Assembly: GCF_009687885.1 (NCBI RefSeq)
Contig: NZ_BLAF01000056.1
Span: forward strand, 1-64,000
Source: Acrocarpospora pleiomorpha
GTDB taxonomy: Bacteria > Actinomycetota > Actinomycetes > Streptosporangiales > Streptosporangiaceae
Reading direction: 5' to 3'
Length of the DNA: 64,000 nucleotides
Position 1 is the first letter of the stretch. The number at the start of each line of letters is the position of its first letter. The notes under the pieces are model-generated. The model worked only from the letters and a program-made list of their open reading frames with translations, was not told the origin of the DNA and did not search any database. The position numbers and the translations under genes were made by a program. Positions 54,344 to 62,549 of this stretch are shown here, piece by piece.

Positions 54344-57100
54344 ATGCATACTAGAGTTGACTCAATTTCGAGCAGTTTGCAACCCTGCCTGACCGTTCTC
54401 GGTGTCCGCCACCACGGCCCGGGGTCGGCCCGCGCGGTCCGCTCCGAGTTGGAACGGCTGTCTCCCGACATCGTCCTGATTGAGGGCCCGCCCGAAGCCG
54501 ACGCTCTGATCTCCCTGGCCGGCGACCCCGAGATGGAGCCCCCGGTCGCCCTGCTAGCCCACGTCCCAGGCGACCCCACCAAGGCGGCCTTCTGGCCTTT
54601 CGCCACCTTCTCCCCGGAATGGCAAGCCCTTCAATACGCCGCCCACGCCGCAATCCCCGCCCGCTTCTGCGATCTCCCCGCCACCAACTCTCTGGCCATC
54701 CGTCCCCAACACGACACTTCAGGCGACACCCCCGAAGATCCAAGAGACTCCACCGAACCCGACTCTGACGGCGTTGGCCCAGCCGAGGTCATTGTGCCCG
54801 CTTCCGGCGGTGGTGGCCCGGGTGAGGTCATTGCGACCATCCCCGACCGCGGTAGCCCGGGCGCGATCAGCCCGAACGGGCCGGTGGAGCAGGATTCGGA
54901 GGAATCTTCTCGGGAGGCTGATGGGGCTGGGTTTCGGGTGGATCCGATTGGGGCGCTGGCCGCTGCCGCTGGTTATGACGATCCGGAGCGTTGGTGGGAG
55001 GACGCCGTCGAGCATCGGGGGGATACCCCGTTCGAGGTGATCGCTGAGGCGATGGCGGCTGTTCGGGAGGGTTACACGCCCGATGAGTATGAGGCCCGGC
55101 GGGAGGCGTACATGCGCCGGACTATTCGGGCGGCTGTCAAAGAGGGCTTTACGAACATCGTCGTGGTGTGCGGTGCGTGGCATGTGCCGGCCCTGACTCA
55201 GGCGACTACGGCCGTTGCCGATGATCGGGTGCTTAAGGGGCTGCCCAAGGTCAAGGCCGAGATGACGTGGGTGCCCTGGACTCATGGGCGGCTGGCCAGC
55301 TGGAGTGGTTACGGCGCGGGCATCACCTCGCCCGGCTGGTATCACCATCTGTTCGACAACCCCGTCCAGCCGATCGAACGGTGGCTGACCAAAGCCGCGC
55401 GCGTGCTCCGGGAGGAAGGGCTGCCCGTCTCCTCCGCGCACGTCATCGAATCGGTCCGGCTCGCCAACAGCCTCGCCGTCCTGCGCGGCAGGCCCCTCGC
55501 GGGCCTCGCCGAGGTCACCGAAGCGGCCAGGGCCGTCCTCTGCGAGGGCGACGAACTCCCGGTCGAACTGATCCAGCGGCAGCTCGTCGTGGGCGAAAGC
55601 TTGGGCCATGTCCCCGACGCCACCCCCATGGTCCCGCTGCAACGGCACCTGCGCGAGGAACAGCGGCGCCTGCGTCTCAAGCCGGCCGCCCTTGCCCGCG
55701 ACTACGATCTGGACCTCCGCGAGCCCCTGGGCCTCGAGCGCAGCAAGCTGCTGCACCGCCTGCGAGTTCTCGGCGTGCCCTGGGGCACTCCACGGGAGAC
55801 TCGCGGCAAGGGCACCTTCAAGGAGTCGTGGACCCTCGAATGGCATCCCGAATACGACATCACCCTGATCGAAGCCGCAGCTTGCGGCATCACCGTCCCG
55901 TCCGCCGCCACGACCAAGATCCGCGAAGTCGCCGCAGGACCCGCCCCCGGCTCTCCGGCGGCTGAGGCCCAGGGCGTCTCCCTCGCGGATCTCACCGGTC
56001 TGGTCGAGCAATGCCTGCTCGCCGATCTGCCGGACGCGCTCCCGCACGTGCTGAAGGCGATCGGCGACCGGGCGGCGCTCGACCACGACGTCCGGCATCT
56101 CATGGCCGCCCTGCCCGCTCTCGTCCGCGCCCAACGCTACGGCGACGTCCGCGGCACTCCCGCCGACGGCCTCGGCTCGATCGTCACCTCCCTGCTGGCC
56201 CGCAGCTGCGCCGGCCTGTCTCCAGCCGTATCCGGCCTGGACGACGACACCGCCCGCGAAATGGTCGGGCAAATAGACGCGGTGACCTCAGCGGTCACCC
56301 TCCTCGACGACCCCGCCACCACGAACGCGACCTCGCCTGGGGACGCGACCTTGCCTGGGGACGCGACCTCAGATGAAGCCACTCACTCACACGGTCGCGA
56401 AGTTTCGCCCGTGGGTGCGGTTTCAGGGGAAGGTGTGATTTCTCCGGAGGGCGCAGCTTTATCCGAAGACGTGACTTCACCGGAGGGTGTGGTCTTTCCG
56501 GGGGGTGAGGTTTCGTCCAAAGGTGAGAGTTCTCCGGAGGCTGCGGTCTCGTCGGAGGACGGGACGCCAATTGGGGGCGCGGTTCCGGCATTGCGTGCGG
56601 TGGCATCAAGAAGTGGGGACTCCTCTGCGGCGTATGCGGTCGCATCGCCGAGAGGGAGATGGTTGGCGGCGTTGCGCGGGGTGCCAGATCGGGCCGATGT
56701 GCCGGGCGTGATCGAAGGCAGGATCGTGCGGATCCTGTTCGACGCCGAGGTCATCGATGACGCCGATGACCGGATGTCGAGGGCGATGTCGCTGGGGCAT
56801 CCGCCGGTTCGGGTTGCGGCCTGGATCGAGGGGTTCCTGTCCGGGGGCGGGCTGATGCTCGTGCATGACGCGCGGTTGCTCGCGATGGTGGACGGGTGGC
56901 TGACCGGGCTCCAAGGGGAGGCGTTCATTGATGTGCTGCCGCTGCTGAGGCGTACCTTCGGGGCTTTCGCGCCGCCGGAACGGCGGGCCATCGGCTCTCG
57001 GGTCGCCTCCGGGGCGACGGCGCCTGTAGAGATCACGTATGACGAGAGCCAGGCCGCCGGGGCCATAGGGACCGTGCTGGCGATTCTGGGGAGGGCTTGA
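54344..57100 (+). CDS. DUF5682 family protein (YehM-like)
   Basis: 918 residues from ATG 54344, SD AAGAGG 5 bp away. The N-terminus has GVRHHGPGSARAV (20-32), VLIEGPPEAD and a later VVVCGAWHVPAL, the pattern of ChaN/TraB-like folds. Two low-complexity inserts, Pro/Gly/Glu-rich (~125-190) and Ser/Glu/Gly-rich (~660-760, with 18-bp DNA repeats at 56327-56362), are unusual for the family. The C-terminal ~150 residues are conserved (GRIVRILFDAEVIDD). The IS element lies directly upstream, so it may have lost its native promoter. It overlaps the VWA gene by 1 bp. Confidence 0.87.
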   Translation: MHTRVDSISSSLQPCLTVLGVRHHGPGSARAVRSELERLSPDIVLIEGPPEADALISLAGDPEMEPPVALLAHVPGDPTKAAFWPFATFSPEWQALQYAAHAAIPARFCDLPATNSLAIRPQHDTSGDTPEDPRDSTEPDSDGVGPAEVIVPASGGGGPGEVIATIPDRGSPGAISPNGPVEQDSEESSREADGAGFRVDPIGALAAAAGYDDPERWWEDAVEHRGDTPFEVIAEAMAAVREGYTPDEYEARREAYMRRTIRAAVKEGFTNIVVVCGAWHVPALTQATTAVADDRVLKGLPKVKAEMTWVPWTHGRLASWSGYGAGITSPGWYHHLFDNPVQPIERWLTKAARVLREEGLPVSSAHVIESVRLANSLAVLRGRPLAGLAEVTEAARAVLCEGDELPVELIQRQLVVGESLGHVPDATPMVPLQRHLREEQRRLRLKPAALARDYDLDLREPLGLERSKLLHRLRVLGVPWGTPRETRGKGTFKESWTLEWHPEYDITLIEAAACGITVPSAATTKIREVAAGPAPGSPAAEAQGVSLADLTGLVEQCLLADLPDALPHVLKAIGDRAALDHDVRHLMAALPALVRAQRYGDVRGTPADGLGSIVTSLLARSCAGLSPAVSGLDDDTAREMVGQIDAVTSAVTLLDDPATTNATSPGDATLPGDATSDEATHSHGREVSPVGAVSGEGVISPEGAALSEDVTSPEGVVFPGGEVSSKGESSPEAAVSSEDGTPIGGAVPALRAVASRSGDSSAAYAVASPRGRWLAALRGVPDRADVPGVIEGRIVRILFDAEVIDDADDRMSRAMSLGHPPVRVAAWIEGFLSGGGLMLVHDARLLAMVDGWLTGLQGEAFIDVLPLLRRTFGAFAPPERRAIGSRVASGATAPVEITYDESQAAGAIGTVLAILGRA

Positions 57101-58257
57101 TGGACGAGCGGTTACGCCGGTGGCGGCTGGTGCTCGGGAGCGAGGCCGACGGCATGCCGGGCTGTTCCACCGGGGAAATGGGCGCGGGAGACGCGGGTAT
57201 GGACGCGGCCCTGGCCGCGCTCTACGACCAGGGCGGGAGCGACAGTTCGCGTAGTGCCGGGCTGGGGTCGTCGGCGCCCAAGGTGACCCGATGGCTCGGC
57301 GATATCAGGACATACTTCCCGTCTTCCGTCGTTCAGGTCATGCAGAAGGACGCGATCGAACGGCTCAACCTGAGCCGTCTGCTGCTGGAACCGGAGATGC
57401 TGGAGGCCGTCGAAGCCGACGTGCACCTGGTCGGGACGCTGTTGTCGCTCAACCGGGTGATGCCGGAGCAGGCGCGCGAATCGGCGCGGATGGTGGTCCG
57501 GAAGGTCGTCAACGAGCTGGAACGGCAGCTCGTCCAGAAGACCCGGGCGGCGGTGACCGGTGCGCTGGACCGGGCCGCGCGCACCCATCGTCCCCGGCGC
57601 ACCGCCGACATCGACTGGGATCGCACGATCCGCGCCAACCTCAAGAACTACCTTCCCGACCGCAACACCGTCGTGCCCTCCCGGCTGGTCGGATACGCCC
57701 GTAAACAGCAGGCCGTGCAGCGAGAAGTCGTGCTGTGCATCGACCAGAGCGGCTCGATGGCCGCCTCCGTCGTCTATTCGAGCGTTTTCGGCGCGGTCCT
57801 GGCCTCGATGCGATCCCTGCGCACCAGCCTCGTCGTCTTCGACACTGCCGTGGTCGACCTCACCGACCAGCTCCACGACCCGGTCGAGCTGCTCTTCGGC
57901 ACCCAGCTCGGCGGCGGCACCGACATCAACCGCGCCATCGCCTACTCTCAGGGCCTGATCACCCGCCCCAACGACTCCATTTTCATCCTGATCAGTGACC
58001 TTTATGAAGGCGGCGTCCGGGACGAGATGCTCCGCCGGGTGGCGGCCATGACCGCCGCCGGAGTCCAGGTCATCGTCCTGCTGGCCCTCTCCGACGAAGG
58101 CACCCCCGCCTACGACCACGACAACGCCGCGGCCCTCGCCGCCCTGGGCGTGCCCGCTTTCGCCTGCACCCCCGACGCCTTCCCCGGCCTCATGGCCACC
58201 GCCATCGAACGAAGGGACATCGCGGCCTGGGCCGAACGCCACCTCAAGCCCACATAG
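57100..58257 (+). CDS. VWA domain protein (CoxE/YehP-like), last gene of the cassette
   Basis: 385 residues from ATG 57100, which shares its A with the TGA of the DUF5682 gene (TGATG). A helical N-terminal half is followed by a von Willebrand A domain whose MIDAS is DQSGSM (Asp215, Ser217, Ser219), with GGGTDINRAI as the Thr loop and LISDLYEGG as the distal Asp. MoxR ATPases usually act on such a VWA partner. It corresponds to E. coli YehP in domain type. Confidence 0.92.
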   Translation: MDERLRRWRLVLGSEADGMPGCSTGEMGAGDAGMDAALAALYDQGGSDSSRSAGLGSSAPKVTRWLGDIRTYFPSSVVQVMQKDAIERLNLSRLLLEPEMLEAVEADVHLVGTLLSLNRVMPEQARESARMVVRKVVNELERQLVQKTRAAVTGALDRAARTHRPRRTADIDWDRTIRANLKNYLPDRNTVVPSRLVGYARKQQAVQREVVLCIDQSGSMAASVVYSSVFGAVLASMRSLRTSLVVFDTAVVDLTDQLHDPVELLFGTQLGGGTDINRAIAYSQGLITRPNDSIFILISDLYEGGVRDEMLRRVAAMTAAGVQVIVLLALSDEGTPAYDHDNAAALAALGVPAFACTPDAFPGLMATAIERRDIAAWAERHLKPT

Positions 58258-58364
58258 AACCCGCGGAGGGGTGAGATCACTGAGATCGTCTGACGCCCGT
58301 TGCGGGATGCTCCGGCGGAGGTCCTACGTCCAAGTGCGGATGGCCGGGGGTGTGGGTGGGTTTG

Positions 58365-58370
58365 TACGGT
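58365..58370 (+). promoter_or_regulatory. -10 box of a leaderless promoter (MFS gene)
   Basis: TACGGT followed by 7 bp and the GTG at 58378, the same -10 sequence as the helicase gene. Confidence 0.5.
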
Positions 58371-58377
58371 TCGGGGT

Positions 58378-59940
58378 GTGACTACCGTGACTCCCCCTGA
58401 TCGTCCGCAGATCTTCGACCAGCGATATCGGGCCTTGAGCGTGGGTATGGTCGCGCTCTTCATGCTGGTGGCGTTCGAGTATCTCGCGGTGGCCACGGCG
58501 ATGCCCGCCGTCGCTCGGGAGCTGGAAGGCCACCACCTCTACAGCCTGGCCTTCAGCGGCGGCATCGCGGCCGCGTTGATCGCCACCGTGGCGGGCGGTC
58601 GGTGGGGGGACGTACGGGGTCCGGACGCGCCCCTGTGGACGGGGTTGCTGGCCTTCCTGGCGGGCCTGACCTTGGCGGGGGCCGCGCCCACCATGGAAAT
58701 CTTCCTGCTCGGGCGGTTCCTGCAGGGCTTCGGCGGGGGCATGTTCGACGTCGCGATCTACGTCCTGGTCGGGAGGGTCTATCCGGCGGCGACCCACCCC
58801 CGCGTGTTCTCGTTACTGGCCGCCGCCTGGGTGCTCCCCTCGGTGGTCGGCCCGGCGATCACCGGGTTCGTGACCGAACATTTCAGCTGGCGGTGGGTGT
58901 TCCTGGCCGTTCCCGTCCTGGCGGCCCCGGCGGTGTTCGCCCTCTGGCGGGGTCTCGCCGGGCACGGAAGAGCGGCGCAGCACGAGAACCCCGAGGAAGT
59001 CACGGTGCGCGAAACCGGGCGGGAAAGTGCGCGCGAAACCGGGCGGGAAAGTGCGCGCGAAACCGGGCGGGAAAGCCTGCACGAAACCGGCCGGGAGGTC
59101 GGGCGGCGACGCTTGGACGATCCCGTCGGGCAAGGCGCGCGGGAAGTTGTCGGGCAAGGCGTTCAGAAAGCCGAACGGGAGGTCGTAGGGCTGGGCGGGC
59201 CGGGAGCCGCCGACGCGGCCGATGGGGGATTTCGGCTTCGGCTGGCTATGGGGGTGTTGGCGGCGATCGGTGCGGGATTGCTGCAATACGGCAGTGGTGG
59301 CAGCAACGTGGTGCTGATCGTCGCGGGGCTCGTGGTGCTGGCGGTCTCGTTGCCGAGGTTGCTTCCCCGGGGGACGATGCGCGGGGCCCGGGGGCTTCCC
59401 GCTGTCGTGGCTTTGCGCGGTATCGCCACCGGTGCCTTCCTCGCCGCCGAGGTTCTGATCCCGCTGGTGTTGTTCGAGGAGCGTGGCCTTTCCCCCGATC
59501 AGGGCGGTATCGCCCTCACCGGGGGTGCGCTGTTCTGGTCGCTCGGCTCGTGGATCCAGGGGCGCAAGCCGTACCGGCGGAATCGTGTTCTCGCGCTCGG
59601 GTGCGCGTTCATCGCGGTCGGGGTGGCGGTGACGGCGCCGATCGTCGTGCCCGAAGTGCCGGTATGGGTGGCTTTCGTAGGCTGGTCGGTGGCCGGATTT
59701 GGAATCGGTGTGGTTTATCCGACCTTGTCGGTGCTCGTTCTGGAGCTGTCCGCGCCGGGGGAGCAGGGGAAGAACAGTGCGTCGCTCGCCGTGGGGGAGT
59801 CCGTGCTGACTGTGGTCGCGATCGCCGTCACCGGCGCCATTTTCACCGTGTCCGCCGCGTACGCCCTGTGCTTCGTGCTGCTCGCGGCCATGGCCGGGGC
59901 AGGTGTGTTCCTCGCCGGACGTGTCACCATGGAGGTCTGA
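58378..59940 (+). CDS. MFS transporter (DHA-type drug/metabolite exporter)
   Basis: 520 residues from GTG 58378, the leaderless start. About 12 transmembrane segments; the N-terminal half has ALSVGMVALFMLVAFEYLAVA, GRWGDVRGP (loop 2-3) and ILVGRVYPAATHPR. The central loop (~205-270) is expanded by a 24-bp DNA repeat (59007-59100) coding ETGRESAR units, which is not usual in the family. Substrate unknown. The MenC-like gene follows after 15 bp. Confidence 0.88.
   Translation: MTTVTPPDRPQIFDQRYRALSVGMVALFMLVAFEYLAVATAMPAVARELEGHHLYSLAFSGGIAAALIATVAGGRWGDVRGPDAPLWTGLLAFLAGLTLAGAAPTMEIFLLGRFLQGFGGGMFDVAIYVLVGRVYPAATHPRVFSLLAAAWVLPSVVGPAITGFVTEHFSWRWVFLAVPVLAAPAVFALWRGLAGHGRAAQHENPEEVTVRETGRESARETGRESARETGRESLHETGREVGRRRLDDPVGQGAREVVGQGVQKAEREVVGLGGPGAADAADGGFRLRLAMGVLAAIGAGLLQYGSGGSNVVLIVAGLVVLAVSLPRLLPRGTMRGARGLPAVVALRGIATGAFLAAEVLIPLVLFEERGLSPDQGGIALTGGALFWSLGSWIQGRKPYRRNRVLALGCAFIAVGVAVTAPIVVPEVPVWVAFVGWSVAGFGIGVVYPTLSVLVLELSAPGEQGKNSASLAVGESVLTVVAIAVTGAIFTVSAAYALCFVLLAAMAGAGVFLAGRVTMEV
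59007..59100. repeat. 24-bp in-frame repeats in the MFS gene
   Basis: Three near-identical 24-bp units and a degenerate fourth, coding for RETGRESA-like octapeptides in the central cytoplasmic loop. Confidence 0.8.
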
Positions 59941-59955
59941 GCAAGGGGGAGTCAC

Positions 59956-60963
59956 GTGCCGCGTGTCCGCGAGATCGAGGTGTTCCGGTTGGTCCTGCCC
60001 TATGGGCGGCGTCCGGAGAGCATCCTCGTCAAGTTGACCGACTATGGCGGCATGGCCGGATGGGGCGAGGTCGTGCAGCCCGCCCTGGACACCTGGGAAG
60101 ATCTTGAGGAATCCCTGGGTGAAGCCCTTATCGGGGTGGATTGGGAGCATCCCAATGAGCTCGGGGGCATTCCAGGCGGTTCGGCCGCCGATATGGCGTG
60201 CTGGGATCTGTGGACCCGGCTCATCGGCGTCCCGCTCGCCCACGCGCTGGGCGGTAGCCGTACCTCGCTGGCGGCGACCATGCGCGTGAGCGCCGACGGG
60301 TCGCTGGAGGGCACGGTCAGCCGCGTCAACCGCTACGTCGGGGGCGGATACGGACATGTCACGCTAAATGTGCACCCGGGGTGGGATGTGGAGCCGGTTC
60401 GGGCGGTTCGCGCAGCCTACCCGGCGCTGGCCATCGCGGTGGACGGATGCGGGGCCTACACCGAGATCGCGCAGCTGGAGGCCCTGGACTCCTACGGCCT
60501 GGCCGGGATCCAACGCCCCTGCACCGACCTGCTCACCAGCGCCGATCTGCAGGACCGGGTGGCGGCCCCGGTCGCGGTGGAGGTCGCCTCGGTCCAGGAG
60601 CTGGACCGGGCGATCACCGTGCACGCGGGCCGGGCGCTGCTCCTGCGGCCCTCGCTGTTCGGCTCCCTCGCCGCCGTACGGCAAGCGCACGACTACGCGG
60701 TCGCCGCCGGCTGGGACATCACCTGCGCGGACGGCCGGGGCGCCGGTCTGGCCAGGGCGGCCACGGTGGCGGTCGCCAGCCTGCCCGGCTGCACCCTGCC
60801 CAGCGACGTCACCGAACCTCCGCGAAGCGCCCAGATCGTCACCCCGCCGGTGGGCGCCTCCGGTGGCGTCGTCGCGGTCCCGCTCACCCAGCCCGGCCTC
60901 GGCCACACCATCGACGAAGACCAGGTCAGACGGCTGGCCAAGGAGTCCTTCCGCACCCACTGA
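59956..60963 (+). CDS. MenC-like enolase-superfamily protein with lost catalytic residues
   Basis: 335 residues from GTG 59956 (SD AAGGGGGAG). The whole chain aligns in order with o-succinylbenzoate synthase: PGWD, AVDGCGAYT, YGLAGIQRP, VASLPGCTLPSDV, PGLGHTID. However, the KLK pair that should precede PGWD is TLN, the EQP metal site is QRP, the DE pair is EV and the second catalytic Lys (NIKPG) is Arg (LLRPS). It is therefore unlikely to make o-succinylbenzoate. It lies 15 bp after the MFS gene. Confidence 0.82.
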   Translation: MPRVREIEVFRLVLPYGRRPESILVKLTDYGGMAGWGEVVQPALDTWEDLEESLGEALIGVDWEHPNELGGIPGGSAADMACWDLWTRLIGVPLAHALGGSRTSLAATMRVSADGSLEGTVSRVNRYVGGGYGHVTLNVHPGWDVEPVRAVRAAYPALAIAVDGCGAYTEIAQLEALDSYGLAGIQRPCTDLLTSADLQDRVAAPVAVEVASVQELDRAITVHAGRALLLRPSLFGSLAAVRQAHDYAVAAGWDITCADGRGAGLARAATVAVASLPGCTLPSDVTEPPRSAQIVTPPVGASGGVVAVPLTQPGLGHTIDEDQVRRLAKESFRTH

Positions 60964-60966
60964 CGG

Positions 60967-62427
60967 TCACATCCCGTCGCATCCCGCTTTGAGCTGATCC
61001 GGCGACGGCACCACAGCCGGGGCAGTCGGGGCCACAGCCGGCGCAGTCGGGGCCGCGACCGCTTCGACCGGGTTCGCGGACCGGGTTTGAACCGCTTTTG
61101 GCCGTCCCTGATCCGCTTTGGGCCGGGCCTGATCCTCCAGCGCTCGCGCGGTGACGCGCCGGATCAGCTCCCAGTCCGGGTACCCCGTGTGGATCAACGG
61201 AGGCACGAACTGCACGCTCGTCACCTTCGCGTGCTTCACCTTCGCGGCCAGCGGCACCAGGTGCTCCAGCATGCCCCGCGGCACATCGGTCTGGATCATG
61301 TCCTGGGTGGCCGCCGCGATCTGGTTGAACCTGGCCAGCACGCTCGCCGGATCGGCCTGGGTCAGCAGCGCGTTGAACACGCACCGCTGCCGCCGCATCC
61401 GGGTGAAGTCATCGCTGAACGTGCGCGATCGCGCGAACCACAGCGCCTCCGCGCCGCCGAGTCGCCGGGTGCCCGCCCGGACCAGACCCTCGTTGTACCG
61501 CCCGAACACGACATCCCGATCCACCGTGAGGACCAGCCCGCCCAGCGCATCGACAATCCGGGCGAATCCCCAGATGTTCACCATCGCGTACCAGTCGATC
61601 TTCAATCCGAGCGTGTAGCCGACGGTCTCCTTCAGCGTCTGGGCGCCCATGCCCTGCCGCCCGCCGAACAGCTCCGGATGCTCGTTCGCGTACTCCCAGA
61701 CCGAGAAGAGCAGATCCTCCCGCGAGCCTCCCACCCCCACCGGAAGCCGGAACCCGTCCGGGAAACGGGCTTGCATCGGACTGCCGGGCGGAAAACGAAC
61801 ATCCTCCAGGTTCCTCGGCAGGCTGAACACGACCGTGTCGCCGGTGCGCACGTCCACGCTGGCCACGTTCACGCTGTCGGTCCTGATCCCGATCCGGTTC
61901 TCGTCCGCGTCGCCGCCGACCAGCAGCACGTTCACCCGATCCCGCCCCGACCAGGGATCCCCGATCGGCTCTCCGGAGCCGCCGAACATCCGCTCGAGCG
62001 TACGCTGCGAGACCGTCACATACTGCGCCGTGATCACGAACGGAGCCGCCATCACGATCGCCAGCACTCCCGCCACGGCTCCGGTGAGGATCTGTCCCTT
62101 TCTCGGCAACCGCCACGGCCGCAGCACGACGTACGAGTGCACGATCAGGACGAACCAGCCCAGCGCTGCCGCCCACGCCAGCACGCTGATCGCCGTCAGA
62201 TAGCGCAGCACGCGACCCGCCAGCCCGGCATCCGCCGTCTTCACGACGGCGATACCCGCCAGCACGATGCCGAGATAGGTCCCCAGCAGGGCCAATCCGG
62301 TGCGTGTCCACCCGGCCCGCAGATGGGCCGCACCGGGCAGAACGGCGGAGAGCGCGAGCCACCCGATCACTCCCGCTGGCTTCTTCACGTCCACCCCGAC
62401 TGGAATATCGATCCACCGACGCGTCAC
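60967..62427 (-). CDS. LytR-CpsA-Psr (LCP) family protein
   Basis: 486 residues from GTG 62427. Four hydrophobic segments fill the first ~135 residues. The extracellular LCP domain then follows: NVLLVGGDAD, IRTDSVNVASVD, FSLPRNLEDVRFP and MVNIWGFARIVDALGG, with the conserved Arg/Asp set and ARSRTFSDDFTRMRRQ. The Pro/Ala tail ends CDGM. LCP enzymes move lipid-linked glycopolymers to peptidoglycan, so it might attach polymers such as that made by the EPS locus. Its N-terminal multi-helix module is longer than usual. The gene is convergent with menC-like, 3 bp apart. Confidence 0.9.
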   Translation of the reverse strand: MTRRWIDIPVGVDVKKPAGVIGWLALSAVLPGAAHLRAGWTRTGLALLGTYLGIVLAGIAVVKTADAGLAGRVLRYLTAISVLAWAAALGWFVLIVHSYVVLRPWRLPRKGQILTGAVAGVLAIVMAAPFVITAQYVTVSQRTLERMFGGSGEPIGDPWSGRDRVNVLLVGGDADENRIGIRTDSVNVASVDVRTGDTVVFSLPRNLEDVRFPPGSPMQARFPDGFRLPVGVGGSREDLLFSVWEYANEHPELFGGRQGMGAQTLKETVGYTLGLKIDWYAMVNIWGFARIVDALGGLVLTVDRDVVFGRYNEGLVRAGTRRLGGAEALWFARSRTFSDDFTRMRRQRCVFNALLTQADPASVLARFNQIAAATQDMIQTDVPRGMLEHLVPLAAKVKHAKVTSVQFVPPLIHTGYPDWELIRRVTARALEDQARPKADQGRPKAVQTRSANPVEAVAAPTAPAVAPTAPAVVPSPDQLKAGCDGM

Positions 62428-62549
62428 TGACAGTGCCGCTGCGATTACATTGAACCGTTCCCGTGGGCGTCATGCCGTCGCCTTTGACGATGTATGGCAA
62501 CTTCATCGGCAGGTTCGGCCACCCGATGCCCACATAACGGGGCATTTTC

